From NCBI RefSeq assembly GCF_003583765.1, contig NZ_QXQA01000002.1:703452-767451 (forward strand): 64,000 nucleotides of DNA, read 5' to 3'. This document shows, piece after piece, positions 1 through 7,988 of the stretch. This DNA is from Paenibacillus nanensis (GTDB taxonomy: Bacteria; Bacillota; Bacilli; Paenibacillales; Paenibacillaceae). The position numbers and the translations under genes were made by a program. Below the pieces are notes generated by a model, which made no database searches, was not told the origin of the DNA, and saw only the letters and a list, made by a program, of their open reading frames with translations. Positions within the stretch are counted from its first letter, which is position 1. Each line of letters begins with the position of its first letter.

Positions 1-363
1 CGTTACTCTGTAGCTGGCAACACTGGTCGGTAGCCACATAAATCCGACATCATGATGCAAGCCGTAAAAATGATGAAAACATTCGTCAAGAAGCTCTTCC
101 GAATGAGCAGCGATGTTCTTATACTTTTCGTTGCCCGTCTCGTGGTGCATCAGCCACATCATCCCGCCCCAGAAACCGTTCGTCCACCAGCTGATTCCGT
201 CCGCCGGATCGCTGCCCGGCTTCGTGTCCGGTCGATGGTCATGCGTACCGTTAACTGTTGTATAAGGAATTTTATATTGAGATCTTTCGCTCACCGCTTC
301 CATTTTGGCCGTGATCTTCGCAATCACATCGCTGATCCATTGTCGTTCGCTTTCTGGCAACAC
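1..363 (-). CDS. Partial GH88-type unsaturated glucuronyl hydrolase (N-terminal part)
   Basis: The gene runs off the left edge, so only the first 121 codons are visible. The translation has the tryptophan-rich pattern WWTNGFWGGMMWL followed by HDVGFMW, typical of the N-terminal half of the GH88 (alpha/alpha)6 barrel. GH88 enzymes remove the unsaturated uronic acid left on oligosaccharides after polysaccharide lyases act. The catalytic aspartate of the family that lies further on is not in the window. The start is GTG at 361-363, seven nucleotides after AGGAGG; a TTG follows immediately. No signal peptide is visible, so the enzyme is probably cytoplasmic and acts on imported oligosaccharides. 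It lies downstream of three binding-protein, permease and regulator blocks on the same strand, suggesting that uronic-acid-containing sugars are the substrates of the locus. GH105 is a less likely alternative. Confidence 0.75.
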   Translation of the reverse strand, partial: MLPESERQWISDVIAKITAKMEAVSERSQYKIPYTTVNGTHDHRPDTKPGSDPADGISWWTNGFWGGMMWLMHHETGNEKYKNIAAHSEELLDECFHHFYGLHHDVGFMWLPTSVASYRVT

Positions 364-498
364 AACTCTTCCTCCTCGTATGCGGAATGAATCTCTCGGC
401 TCGCGTCGTGGAAACAATGAAAGCCCTATCCCTTTTGACTTTAATATCGTGTACATGAGTGTTCAAGTTCTTGTTTTATCAAAATGCCGATTTGATGG

Positions 499-518
499 TT
501 TTTGAACCTGTTCAAAAA
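499..518. promoter_or_regulatory. 20-bp perfect palindrome upstream of the GH88 gene
   Basis: Two nine-base arms (TTTTTGAAC and GTTCAAAAA) are separated by CT. The site lies about 136 bp upstream of the GH88 start and outside any gene. The shape suits an operator for a dimeric regulator. It is not a terminator because the spacer is only two bases. The regulator is unknown. Confidence 0.35.
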
Positions 519-570
519 CAAACTGCAACGTATCGCGATGCTATTTGAACTCAATGAAAAACGCCCTAAT

Positions 571-606
571 TGAAAAGCAGCCGGGCAGGAAATTCTCCGC
601 CCGGCC
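571..606 (-). terminator. Rho-independent terminator after the binding lipoprotein gene
   Basis: A seven-base GC stem (580-586 with 599-605) closes a 12-base loop and is followed on the minus strand by a short T-rich run (CTGCTTTTC). It starts 17 bp beyond the stop of the gene ending at 623, so it separates that gene from the GH88 gene. Confidence 0.65.
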
Positions 607-622
607 GTTATCAAGATGCAAC

Positions 623-2308
623 TTATTCTTTCCAAAGCTGTACGCGGTCCTTCACCAGCTTCGTAAACTCTTCGTTCAGCTTCTCGACGCCTGCCCTCTC
701 CAGCTCCGTCATGAAATCGTCCCAAATGGCGTCGAATTGCTCCGGCTCTGCCAGAATCGCTTGAGTTATGCGCCTCTTCACAATGTCTTGGCACTGTTGG
801 AAGATGGCATTCGCTTCAGAGCCGGTCACCATGTTAATATTCCATGCCGATCCCCACGGTCTAACCGGGAATTCTTCCTTGGCCGGCCACAGATCCTTGT
901 AGCTTTTGATGTTATAAGCAGCCAGTGTCTCCCTATCTGCCTGAGTGTATTCCTTCTCGATTTGTTCCGGGAAGACGGTGGTGTAATAATTGCCTGTTTG
1001 ATCCTTCACGCCGTCGCCGTAACTCGGTCCAAATCGGTACATATCGACGCCGGTCGTTTTTCTAAAGTTCCAGTTGTCATTGACTTTCCAATTCAGAATG
1101 TCTTCCGGAATAACGCGTTTGCCGTTTTCCACCTTGTAATGCTTGCCTTCGATTCCCCAGTTGATCAGTACTTGCCCTTCATCGGACGCCAGAAAATCAA
1201 GAAACTTGATGACGCGAACCGGGTCTTTGGCGCTCGTCGTGATGGAGATGCCGGTTCCCGCCAAGTATCCCGGGCTCTGGAAGTCATATCGCTTGTAGGA
1301 CTCATCCATCGTAACCGGGAAGTGGGCATAAGTTTGATCGAACTTGCCTTCCTTCCTCAATGCAGCTACCTCGCCGGCGAAGCCCCAATCCCTATCGATG
1401 AGTCCCAGAACGCGCCCGCTGGCAATCTTCGCCCCGTATTGGTCAGGCTTCTGAACGAAGCTCTCCGGGTCCAGCAGGCCGATGTCGTGCATATGGTTCA
1501 GCCATCGAAAGTATTCCTTCTCTTCCGGGCGCAAGTAATGGAGCTTCGCGTTATAAGTATCCGGATCGATATAGAACTCGCCTTCATCCGGCGCGCCAGT
1601 CGCTGCGACGGCCGGATTGGTGACGCTAATCAAAAACTGCCACCCTCCTCCGTTCAGGGTCAAGGGAATGATCGGTTGACCGTCGGCCGTCGTCTTGTGT
1701 TTGTCATAATAAGCTTTGAGAGCATTCTCGAAATCCTGCACCGTCTTGATCCGTGGATAGTTCAGCTCCTTTAACACGGCGTGCTGCAGCTCGAAGCCGG
1801 TTCCTGCATTGAAGTAAGTTTGGTTTACCGGTGCTGACGGCAGGACATATATGCCATGGTCGTCATTGCTCCAGCGCAAACGCTTCATGTATTCGCCATA
1901 GACCTTCTTGATGTTCGGAGCATGCTCTTCAATAAGCGGCGTTAAATCGATCAATGCGCCAGCGTCCTTCAGCTTGCCCACGCTGCCTTTGGCCGAAACG
2001 ATGTCCGGATATTCGTTGTTTGCCACCATCAGCGCGAACATATCCGTATCATTAACGCTTATCGGGAATTGAGCTTTCATCGAGATGCCGGTTTTTTCCG
2101 TGATGCGCTTGCCGACCTCGCTTTGCATGCCGTCCCAAAGCGGGTTATTGTCGCCTGCTGCATAGGTGATCGTCATGGGCGCGAGTTCATTGTTCGGCGA
2201 TGCGTCAGGACTGCCTGAGCTGTCGGAGTCCGATCCGTTGCTGCAGCCGATGGCGAGAAGCACTCCGATCATTAAAAGGCATGCCGCTATTCTTGTGCTG
2301 GCCTTCAT
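623..2308 (-). CDS. Extracellular sugar-binding lipoprotein (ABC importer, 561 aa)
   Basis: The protein starts with a lipoprotein signal peptide ending in the lipobox LAIGC (Cys about residue 22) and then a Ser/Asp-rich linker. It is therefore anchored outside the membrane. Length, layout and the C-terminal region rich in Trp and acidic residues match the large LplA-type solute-binding proteins of Paenibacillus carbohydrate importers. It would capture an oligosaccharide and hand it to a permease pair. No permease gene follows directly. Those at 6.1-8.0 kb and 12.7-14.5 kb are the likely partners. The gene starts 23 bp after the YesN-type regulator upstream and ends in a terminator, so it is probably expressed with, or controlled by, that two-component pair. 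The ligand cannot be read from the sequence. Confidence 0.85.
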   Translation of the reverse strand: MKASTRIAACLLMIGVLLAIGCSNGSDSDSSGSPDASPNNELAPMTITYAAGDNNPLWDGMQSEVGKRITEKTGISMKAQFPISVNDTDMFALMVANNEYPDIVSAKGSVGKLKDAGALIDLTPLIEEHAPNIKKVYGEYMKRLRWSNDDHGIYVLPSAPVNQTYFNAGTGFELQHAVLKELNYPRIKTVQDFENALKAYYDKHKTTADGQPIIPLTLNGGGWQFLISVTNPAVAATGAPDEGEFYIDPDTYNAKLHYLRPEEKEYFRWLNHMHDIGLLDPESFVQKPDQYGAKIASGRVLGLIDRDWGFAGEVAALRKEGKFDQTYAHFPVTMDESYKRYDFQSPGYLAGTGISITTSAKDPVRVIKFLDFLASDEGQVLINWGIEGKHYKVENGKRVIPEDILNWKVNDNWNFRKTTGVDMYRFGPSYGDGVKDQTGNYYTTVFPEQIEKEYTQADRETLAAYNIKSYKDLWPAKEEFPVRPWGSAWNINMVTGSEANAIFQQCQDIVKRRITQAILAEPEQFDAIWDDFMTELERAGVEKLNEEFTKLVKDRVQLWKE

Positions 2309-2331
2309 GAAAGCCCCCCCACTTGAAAAAT

Positions 2332-3906
2332 CTATGGTGTTTCCAATGAAAATGTCGTGGCCTTGGAAGGAGCTCCTTTGATCGAAGAGGGGGAAGCTCC
2401 TACATATTTCTTGAATTTGCTATGGAAATAATCCACATTGGGATAACCTACGAGCTCCGAGACCTCATAGACCTTGCGCCCTTCCTTGAGGAGCCGGATC
2501 GCTTGCTGAATACGGACCTTATCCAAGAAGGTATGGAAGGATTCGCCCGTATGCTGTTTGAACATTCTTCCCAAATATCCTTTGTTGTAGTTGTACATCT
2601 CCGCCATCGTCTCCAGCTTTAAATTTTCATGGTAATGCCGCTGGATAAAATCCATCACTTGCTTGACCACGGGCAGGCTCCCGTTCGCCCCCAGCCTTCC
2701 CGCCAGCTCGGCGAGCTGAGATTGGGCGGCGCTCATCACCCTATCGTAATGCGCGTGCTGATAAAGCTCGGCAAGCAGGGGCGCATATTCTTGGATATCG
2801 ACGCATTGATGGAGAGCAGCCAGCTTGCTTAGCGCGACGGACAACACTTTGGCCAAACCGGTCTTGATCGCGGTTTCGGAAGAATCGTATGCCACGAGTG
2901 CCCTTCCCGCTTCCTCAAGCGTCTCCGCCACCCCCTCGCGTCTGCCAAGATCCAGCATATAGAACAGCTTGGTTGCGAGCGCCTCCAGATCCGGAGCAGC
3001 ATGCCTGTTCGACTCCGTCGCAATATCGCTCAAGACCGGTTCCGTCGCCATGTGAATCTGCCCTTCGGTAAGCAGGAAACGGTTTTTCAATAATCCCAAG
3101 GCATCCTCGTATGATTGACGGAGATCCGCAAGTTCATAGACAATCCGTCCAGCGGCGGCAGTGAAGCCCATCTTAAGCCCGCAGGCGTCTTGCAGAAGCC
3201 GTGTCCATTCATTTTGGGCTTCTGGACGATTCAGATCTTCCTTCAACAGGAATCCGATATACGGGCCGGTCTGAAACCCGTATCCGAGGCCCTCCGTCTC
3301 CGCGAGTTCCAGCCATCTCGTCTTCACCGACTCCACGTACACAAGTCCTGCTTGAGAGATGTCCTCCGCCTCAACCAACAAAATCTGTTTGGATTTCCCT
3401 GCGAAGCTGGTTAAGGGCGCCAGCTCGCTTTCCAGTTCCGGAGCGTCAGCCGGATCAGCCGCAATCAACTTGAGGATAAGCTCCTCTCGCAGCGCATCGG
3501 CATGGAATTCGGACATTTTTGCGCGACCTTGCCGGTCCAGTTTGGCTCTGATGCGCAGCAGCTCCTCCTTCAGCTCCTCTACATCGATCGGCTTGAGCAC
3601 ATAGCCGCTCACATTCATCTCGATGGCTTGCTTGGCGTAGGCAAAATCGGCGTATCCGCTCAGAATAAGAAATTGGCAATCCCCATCCGTCTTGCGAATT
3701 TCGTGGATCGCTTGAAGTCCGTCCATTCGCGGCATCCGGATATCGATGACGATCAGATCGGGTGACAGCTCCTGATGGAGGGCAACCGTTTTTATACCGT
3801 TCGAGACGTCTCCTACTACGCAGAAGCCAAGCGCTTCCCAATCGACAATTTTCAGAAGCCCCTGCCGGATCGCCGGTTCGTCGTCGGCTACTATCACTTT
3901 ATACAT
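2332..3906 (-). CDS. YesN-type response regulator with AraC DNA-binding domain
   Basis: Residues 1-120 form a receiver domain with the acidic pair D9/D10, phosphoacceptor D55 in VIDIRMPRMDG and the conserved Lys in YVLKPIDVEEL. A long middle region follows. The last 100 residues or so hold two AraC-type helix-turn-helix motifs, visible as YNYNKGYLGRMFKQHTGESF and VGYPNVDYFHSKFKKYVGAS. The total of 524 residues is normal for the YesN family. The gene overlaps the end of the sensor kinase gene by 8 bp, so the two are translationally coupled. The regulator probably activates neighbouring sugar-uptake genes when the kinase senses an extracellular ligand. Confidence 0.92.
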   Translation of the reverse strand: MYKVIVADDEPAIRQGLLKIVDWEALGFCVVGDVSNGIKTVALHQELSPDLIVIDIRMPRMDGLQAIHEIRKTDGDCQFLILSGYADFAYAKQAIEMNVSGYVLKPIDVEELKEELLRIRAKLDRQGRAKMSEFHADALREELILKLIAADPADAPELESELAPLTSFAGKSKQILLVEAEDISQAGLVYVESVKTRWLELAETEGLGYGFQTGPYIGFLLKEDLNRPEAQNEWTRLLQDACGLKMGFTAAAGRIVYELADLRQSYEDALGLLKNRFLLTEGQIHMATEPVLSDIATESNRHAAPDLEALATKLFYMLDLGRREGVAETLEEAGRALVAYDSSETAIKTGLAKVLSVALSKLAALHQCVDIQEYAPLLAELYQHAHYDRVMSAAQSQLAELAGRLGANGSLPVVKQVMDFIQRHYHENLKLETMAEMYNYNKGYLGRMFKQHTGESFHTFLDKVRIQQAIRLLKEGRKVYEVSELVGYPNVDYFHSKFKKYVGASPSSIKGAPSKATTFSLETP

Positions 3907-5707
3907 GTAATTTCCCTCCCAACGGTATGGAGAATGTGACGCGGGTACCGGATCCCGGCGGACATTCCAGCTTTAGCCCGAACCCTTCACCGTAGGTCAG
4001 AATAAGGCGCTGATGTACGTTGCGGAATCCGATCCGATGCTCCTCGGCATCTTCCATATCCTGAAATGAATGCTCAATTGCCTGCATTTTGTCTTCCGGT
4101 ATGCCGCACCCGTTATCCTCCACCGTAATCACTACCCGGTCCGACTCCACGCGCGCATTTATGATTACAAGTCCCCCTTCTTCAACCTCCTCCAATCCGT
4201 GCAACACCGCATTTTCTACTAGAGGTTGAACGATGAGCGGCGGAATCTCCGCTTTCATTGCTGAATAATCCAGATCGAGCTTGTAAGTCAAACGTTCATC
4301 GTCGAAACGGAATTTCTGAAGTTCCAAATAGCAGCGCACAATGTCAAACTCTTCCTCAAGCGTGATCTTGCGGTCTCCGACTTCAATGCTGCGCCTCATC
4401 AGTTTCCCCAGGAGATGCACGACATTGGATATTTCCTCATCTCCCTTCACAAACGCTTTCATTCGAATAGACTCCAGCGCATTGAACAGAAAGTGCGGAT
4501 TGATTTGGCTTGCCATCATCTTCAGCTTGATGTCGCGCTGCCGCAGCTCCAGCATGTTTTTCTGCATGTGGGACTCTCTCACCTCTTCCATCAGGCTCCG
4601 GATGCTGGCAATCATATGGTTGAACTGTTTGGATAACGCGCCAATTTCATCGTTTCCATCCACATCCGACTCCACGTTCAGATTCCCCATGGAAACTTTG
4701 TTCAACACCTTATTAAGAAGAAGCAGTCTGTGGGACAAAAAGGAGGATATGATGTATATTAGAACGATCGCAATGGACAAACTGGCCGCTATAATGGTAA
4801 ACCCCAGCCTGCCTACCTGGTTTGCATCGCTCACGATGCTATCGATCGTAAAGACCGAAACGACTTTGAGCCCGTTTCGGCTATAGGGCGGAATCACCTC
4901 CTCCACCACAATTTTCGAAGGTTTCCCCTCGTAATGAAATTCGTAGGCTCCAGCCGGTTTATCGCTCAAATCCTTTGCAAAATCCATGCTGTCGATATTC
5001 CGGCCGACCCACTGCGGATATTTGGCGGCGACAATGAACCCTTGAGAATCGAAAATCATTGTATCGAACGGTTCCTGGCTTAGAAGCCCATTCAGTTCAT
5101 TTTGATCCAAATCGATGACGAGCACGCCGTGGGAACGGTACAGCGGAAAATCAATTCTGCGAATGAGGCTGAGATACGGGCGATTTTCCTTCGTCTCGTC
5201 CGCGATGTATCGCCAAGCGATGGACGAACCGGGATTGTCCAACGCCTCCCGATACCATTCCGAGTTCTTGACAGACTCATCCGCGTTAAGAAAGTCCCAG
5301 TTGCTGATCGGCATCGGAGGGTCAGTGTAGAAGCGAACGTTATGTATTTCCTTGTATAGCTGGACATAATCCTGGAAATAGCGAAAATCCCAATAGGCTT
5401 TAACGAGCTCGAAAGTGGTCTCATAACGGGAATTTACCAAATTGGATAACCTGTCGTCGACTTGCAAGTTGTTCGATATTTCAATCGGCATCCGAAGCAT
5501 GTCCGTTACGTGCTTCTTGATCTTATCCACGTTGTTCATGGTTTGCTGAGTAGCCTGGTCTAGTACATTTTGACGGTAGGAAACCGTCAAGATGCTGCCC
5601 ACGAGCAGCACCGGGACGAATACCACGACCACGATGGAAATAATCATCTTGTTTTTTAACCGGATATTGTTCGTTTTCCTAATCGCGGCGAGGAGCTTGC
5701 TTTCCAT
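3899..5707 (-). CDS. YesM-type sensor histidine kinase
   Basis: A short cytoplasmic N-terminus leads into membrane helix 1 (about 20-45). An extracellular sensory domain of the dCACHE type spans about 45-290. Membrane helix 2 lies at about 295-320 and is followed by HAMP. The His_kinase domain has its phosphoacceptor H405 in NPHFLFNALESIRM. The HATPase_c domain shows ENAVLHGLEE and EDNGCGIP. This is the standard 600-residue layout of the family, which senses carbohydrates directly or through a binding protein. Start: ATG at 5707 after AAAGGAG. A cre-like site sits 35 bp upstream. Partner regulator: 2332-3906. Confidence 0.92.
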   Translation of the reverse strand: MESKLLAAIRKTNNIRLKNKMIISIVVVVFVPVLLVGSILTVSYRQNVLDQATQQTMNNVDKIKKHVTDMLRMPIEISNNLQVDDRLSNLVNSRYETTFELVKAYWDFRYFQDYVQLYKEIHNVRFYTDPPMPISNWDFLNADESVKNSEWYREALDNPGSSIAWRYIADETKENRPYLSLIRRIDFPLYRSHGVLVIDLDQNELNGLLSQEPFDTMIFDSQGFIVAAKYPQWVGRNIDSMDFAKDLSDKPAGAYEFHYEGKPSKIVVEEVIPPYSRNGLKVVSVFTIDSIVSDANQVGRLGFTIIAASLSIAIVLIYIISSFLSHRLLLLNKVLNKVSMGNLNVESDVDGNDEIGALSKQFNHMIASIRSLMEEVRESHMQKNMLELRQRDIKLKMMASQINPHFLFNALESIRMKAFVKGDEEISNVVHLLGKLMRRSIEVGDRKITLEEEFDIVRCYLELQKFRFDDERLTYKLDLDYSAMKAEIPPLIVQPLVENAVLHGLEEVEEGGLVIINARVESDRVVITVEDNGCGIPEDKMQAIEHSFQDMEDAEEHRIGFRNVHQRLILTYGEGFGLKLECPPGSGTRVTFSIPLGGKLHV

Positions 5708-6118
5708 TCCAGGTCTCCTTTCGGATGCTAAAGTGCTTCTATGGTGGCGCTTACAACAAAAGTCTTACGGATGAGTAGAAACTATTATCCTATTAAAATA
5801 ATACCTTATCAACCCTCGAATAAAAATCAAAATATCCCCTCCCAACGTAACTGCCGTCCGCCATTACGCAAAAGAAAGCCGAAGTGCGCAAGGTCAAAAA
5901 AAACGGTTGGCGCAGCCTTGAAAAAGTAATGAGCGAGGGCTTCGTACAGCACAAATTCCGTGGGCGCAATAAGCTCACGGAATTTGTGCAACAATAGAAA
6001 TTTTAAGTTTCCAAGGCTTAGTTGCTTTGCCGCTTCGCTCCCGTCCGATTCGGAGTAACGTTCAGCAGCACGTCTCCTCCGCGGACGAAACAATCTATTA
6101 TAATCTTCATCGAAATGA
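5708..6118. other. 411-bp intergenic region with a 14-bp-stem inverted repeat
   Basis: This region lies between the second permease gene and the YesM-type kinase gene. Perfect 14-base arms occupy 5949-5962 (GCACAAATTCCGTG) and 5976-5989, with a 13-base loop. No T-run flanks the stem, so it is not a classical terminator. The kinase promoter must lie near 5710-5800. Short translations exist on the minus strand but lack convincing starts, so I do not call a gene. It could be an interspersed repeat of this genome; within the window I see no second copy. Confidence 0.4.
5742..5755 (-). promoter_or_regulatory. cre-like CcpA site upstream of the YesM-type kinase
   Basis: Read on the minus strand the site is TGTAAGCGCCACCA, 13 of 14 positions of the Weickert cre consensus. 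It lies 35-48 bp upstream of the kinase start. CcpA binding here would give catabolite repression of the sensor operon. Assignment is by consensus only. Confidence 0.4.
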
Positions 6119-7063
6119 TTAGCCGACAATGCCCGTGCGCTCGATACCTTCGACAAAGTATCGCTGCACAAAGAAATAAATGATAATAAGCGGCAGGATC
6201 GCGAGCAGAATGCCTGTATCCTGCACCATGCTCAAATAGAAAGGATCTGCCTGAGAGGAGCCTCCGCTAATAAGACTGTTTAGGTTGTATGGCAAGGCAG
6301 CCAGCTGCACGGACATGACCTTGCCAGACGACAGATACGTTGTCGTAAAGAAGCTATCATTCCATTGCCACACGAACGAGAAGAGCAGCACCGTGATGAT
6401 CGCCGGGATCGCGTTCGGGAGCATGATTCGGGAAAACGTCCTCCCGACCCCTGCGCCATCGATATAAGCGGCTTCCTCGACCTCTTTCGGAATTCCCCTG
6501 AAAAACTGTCTGAATATAAAAATATAAAGTCCCGCCTTCAGCGAATTGGCAGTCAAGGCTGTCAGTATGAAAGGCCAGTAGGTATTCAGCAGGTTGGCGG
6601 ATTTGCCTGTAAGCAATGGAATGAGCCCCATCAGCGTAAAATCCTTCAGATTAAGATAGAGCGGAATGAGAATCGTCGAAGGCGGAACCAATATGGTCAG
6701 TACGACTCCGGCAAACAGCAGATTGCTGCCTTTGAATTTAAGCCGTGCAAAGCCGTAACCGGCCAAGGCGCATGTTGCCGCGGTAAGGATTGTAGTAGAG
6801 GCCGACAGGGCAAAGGTGTTGACCAATGTGTCCCAGTAATCCATAATCTTGATCGCCTGCTTGAAATTATCCCAAGTAAAATGGATGGGGACCCACACCA
6901 CGATCGGCGAATAGAGATCTTCCTTATCTTTAATCGCTGTCGAAATTTTTTGCAAAATCGGGTACAAAATCAAAAACGACAGTCCTACAATCAATACAAG
7001 ACGGACGAATGACCAAATCCACCTTTTCCAGGATTCTACCGATAACAGCCGGGAATTGCGCAC
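6119..7063 (-). CDS. Sugar ABC transporter permease, MalG/AraQ type
   Basis: Six membrane helices are visible. The EAA loop that contacts the ATPase reads EAAYIDGAGVGRTFSRIMLP near residues 195-215. The C-terminal sequence ending VEGIERTGIVG is typical of MalG-type inner-membrane components. The start chosen is GTG at 7063, eight bases after GGGAGG. An ATG at 7084 that overlaps the previous gene is possible but has a weaker ribosome site. The gene pairs with the MalF-type permease just upstream. No ATP-binding subunit is encoded nearby, which fits the use of a shared MsmX-like ATPase in this group. Confidence 0.88.
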   Translation of the reverse strand: MRNSRLLSVESWKRWIWSFVRLVLIVGLSFLILYPILQKISTAIKDKEDLYSPIVVWVPIHFTWDNFKQAIKIMDYWDTLVNTFALSASTTILTAATCALAGYGFARLKFKGSNLLFAGVVLTILVPPSTILIPLYLNLKDFTLMGLIPLLTGKSANLLNTYWPFILTALTANSLKAGLYIFIFRQFFRGIPKEVEEAAYIDGAGVGRTFSRIMLPNAIPAIITVLLFSFVWQWNDSFFTTTYLSSGKVMSVQLAALPYNLNSLISGGSSQADPFYLSMVQDTGILLAILPLIIIYFFVQRYFVEGIERTGIVG

Positions 7064-7076
7064 TCGTACATCCTCC

Positions 7077-7988
7077 CTAATCATAATAAAAAACTTTCCT
7101 CGATATCAGATAGGTGCTTGCCAGCAAGATTAGAGCAACGGCCAGAAAGTAGAGCGTTGCCATCGCCGAGCTCAGCCCGAAGTTGAAAGCGGAAAAACCG
7201 GTGTCCAGAATCAAGTCCGTTACTTCGTTGGTGGAGACCGAATCGACAATGGTATAAATCACATTGACCAGAATAAGCGGACTGACCATCGGGAACGTAA
7301 TCTTCCAGAATGCTTCGTAGCCGGTTGCCCCCTCCATCTTGGAGGCTTCGTACAGCTGCGGCGAGATGGTCTGGATTCCCGCGAGAAAGATCAGGATCTG
7401 AACGCCCGATTGGCTGACAATCTGATAGATACGGTTAACGGAACCGGTTAAATAATTGACGATCCAGTCGCTAACCCCGGCTTGCAGCATCAGCTCCTCC
7501 AATTCAAAGCTCTGTAACGAACGAACGACCTTTGCCCCTGAGCTTGCATCGCTAATCGCCTGCACCAGGCTTGTGCTCTCCAGATTCATAATAACGCCGG
7601 ATGCCAGAATGACGGGAAGAAAGAAGATGGCCCGGGCAGCGGACCTTCCGATGAACTTCTGGTTCAGCAGCACTGCCAGGAATAAACTGAAAATGACGAT
7701 CAGCGGAATATTGACGACGATATTGATGATCGACTCAGTCAATGCGCGGTTGAAGCTTGTGTTTATCGTTAGGGCTTCCACGTAATTTTTGATCCCAATG
7801 TATTGAACGGTGATTCCTTCCGAATTAGCCGTTATCGAGCTGAAGCTGAATCGCAATGAACTTAACAAAGGCACAAAGAAAAAGAGAAAAAATCCTAGCA
7901 GCCATGGCAATATGTAAAGAAAACCCCATAATGCCTTTTTTCCAGCGTTAGACCTTTTCAACAGAAGAGGTTTCAGTAAGGACTTCAT
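7077..7988 (-). CDS. Sugar ABC transporter permease, MalF/UgpA type
   Basis: A basic N-terminus is followed by six membrane helices. The EAA loop is EASKMEGATGYEAFWKITFP at about residues 213-232. A long external loop between helices 3 and 4 (about 140-190) may be ligand-related. It overlaps the end of the DUF5696-type lipoprotein gene by 4 bp and is followed 13 bp later by its MalG-type partner, so the three are co-translated. Together the permeases form the membrane channel of one importer. The substrate is unknown but probably an oligosaccharide. Confidence 0.88.
   Translation of the reverse strand: MKSLLKPLLLKRSNAGKKALWGFLYILPWLLGFFLFFFVPLLSSLRFSFSSITANSEGITVQYIGIKNYVEALTINTSFNRALTESIINIVVNIPLIVIFSLFLAVLLNQKFIGRSAARAIFFLPVILASGVIMNLESTSLVQAISDASSGAKVVRSLQSFELEELMLQAGVSDWIVNYLTGSVNRIYQIVSQSGVQILIFLAGIQTISPQLYEASKMEGATGYEAFWKITFPMVSPLILVNVIYTIVDSVSTNEVTDLILDTGFSAFNFGLSSAMATLYFLAVALILLASTYLISRKVFYYD

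Noticed and set aside
545..1774. 409-codon plus-strand frame opposite the binding lipoprotein
   Set aside because: It lies entirely antisense to a gene with a clear lipoprotein signal and solute-binding fold, and has no ribosome site.
5793..6171. Short minus-strand frames in the gap before the YesM-type gene
   Set aside because: They overlap the permease end, lack a ribosome site and cross a strong inverted repeat. They are treated as repeat-like DNA.
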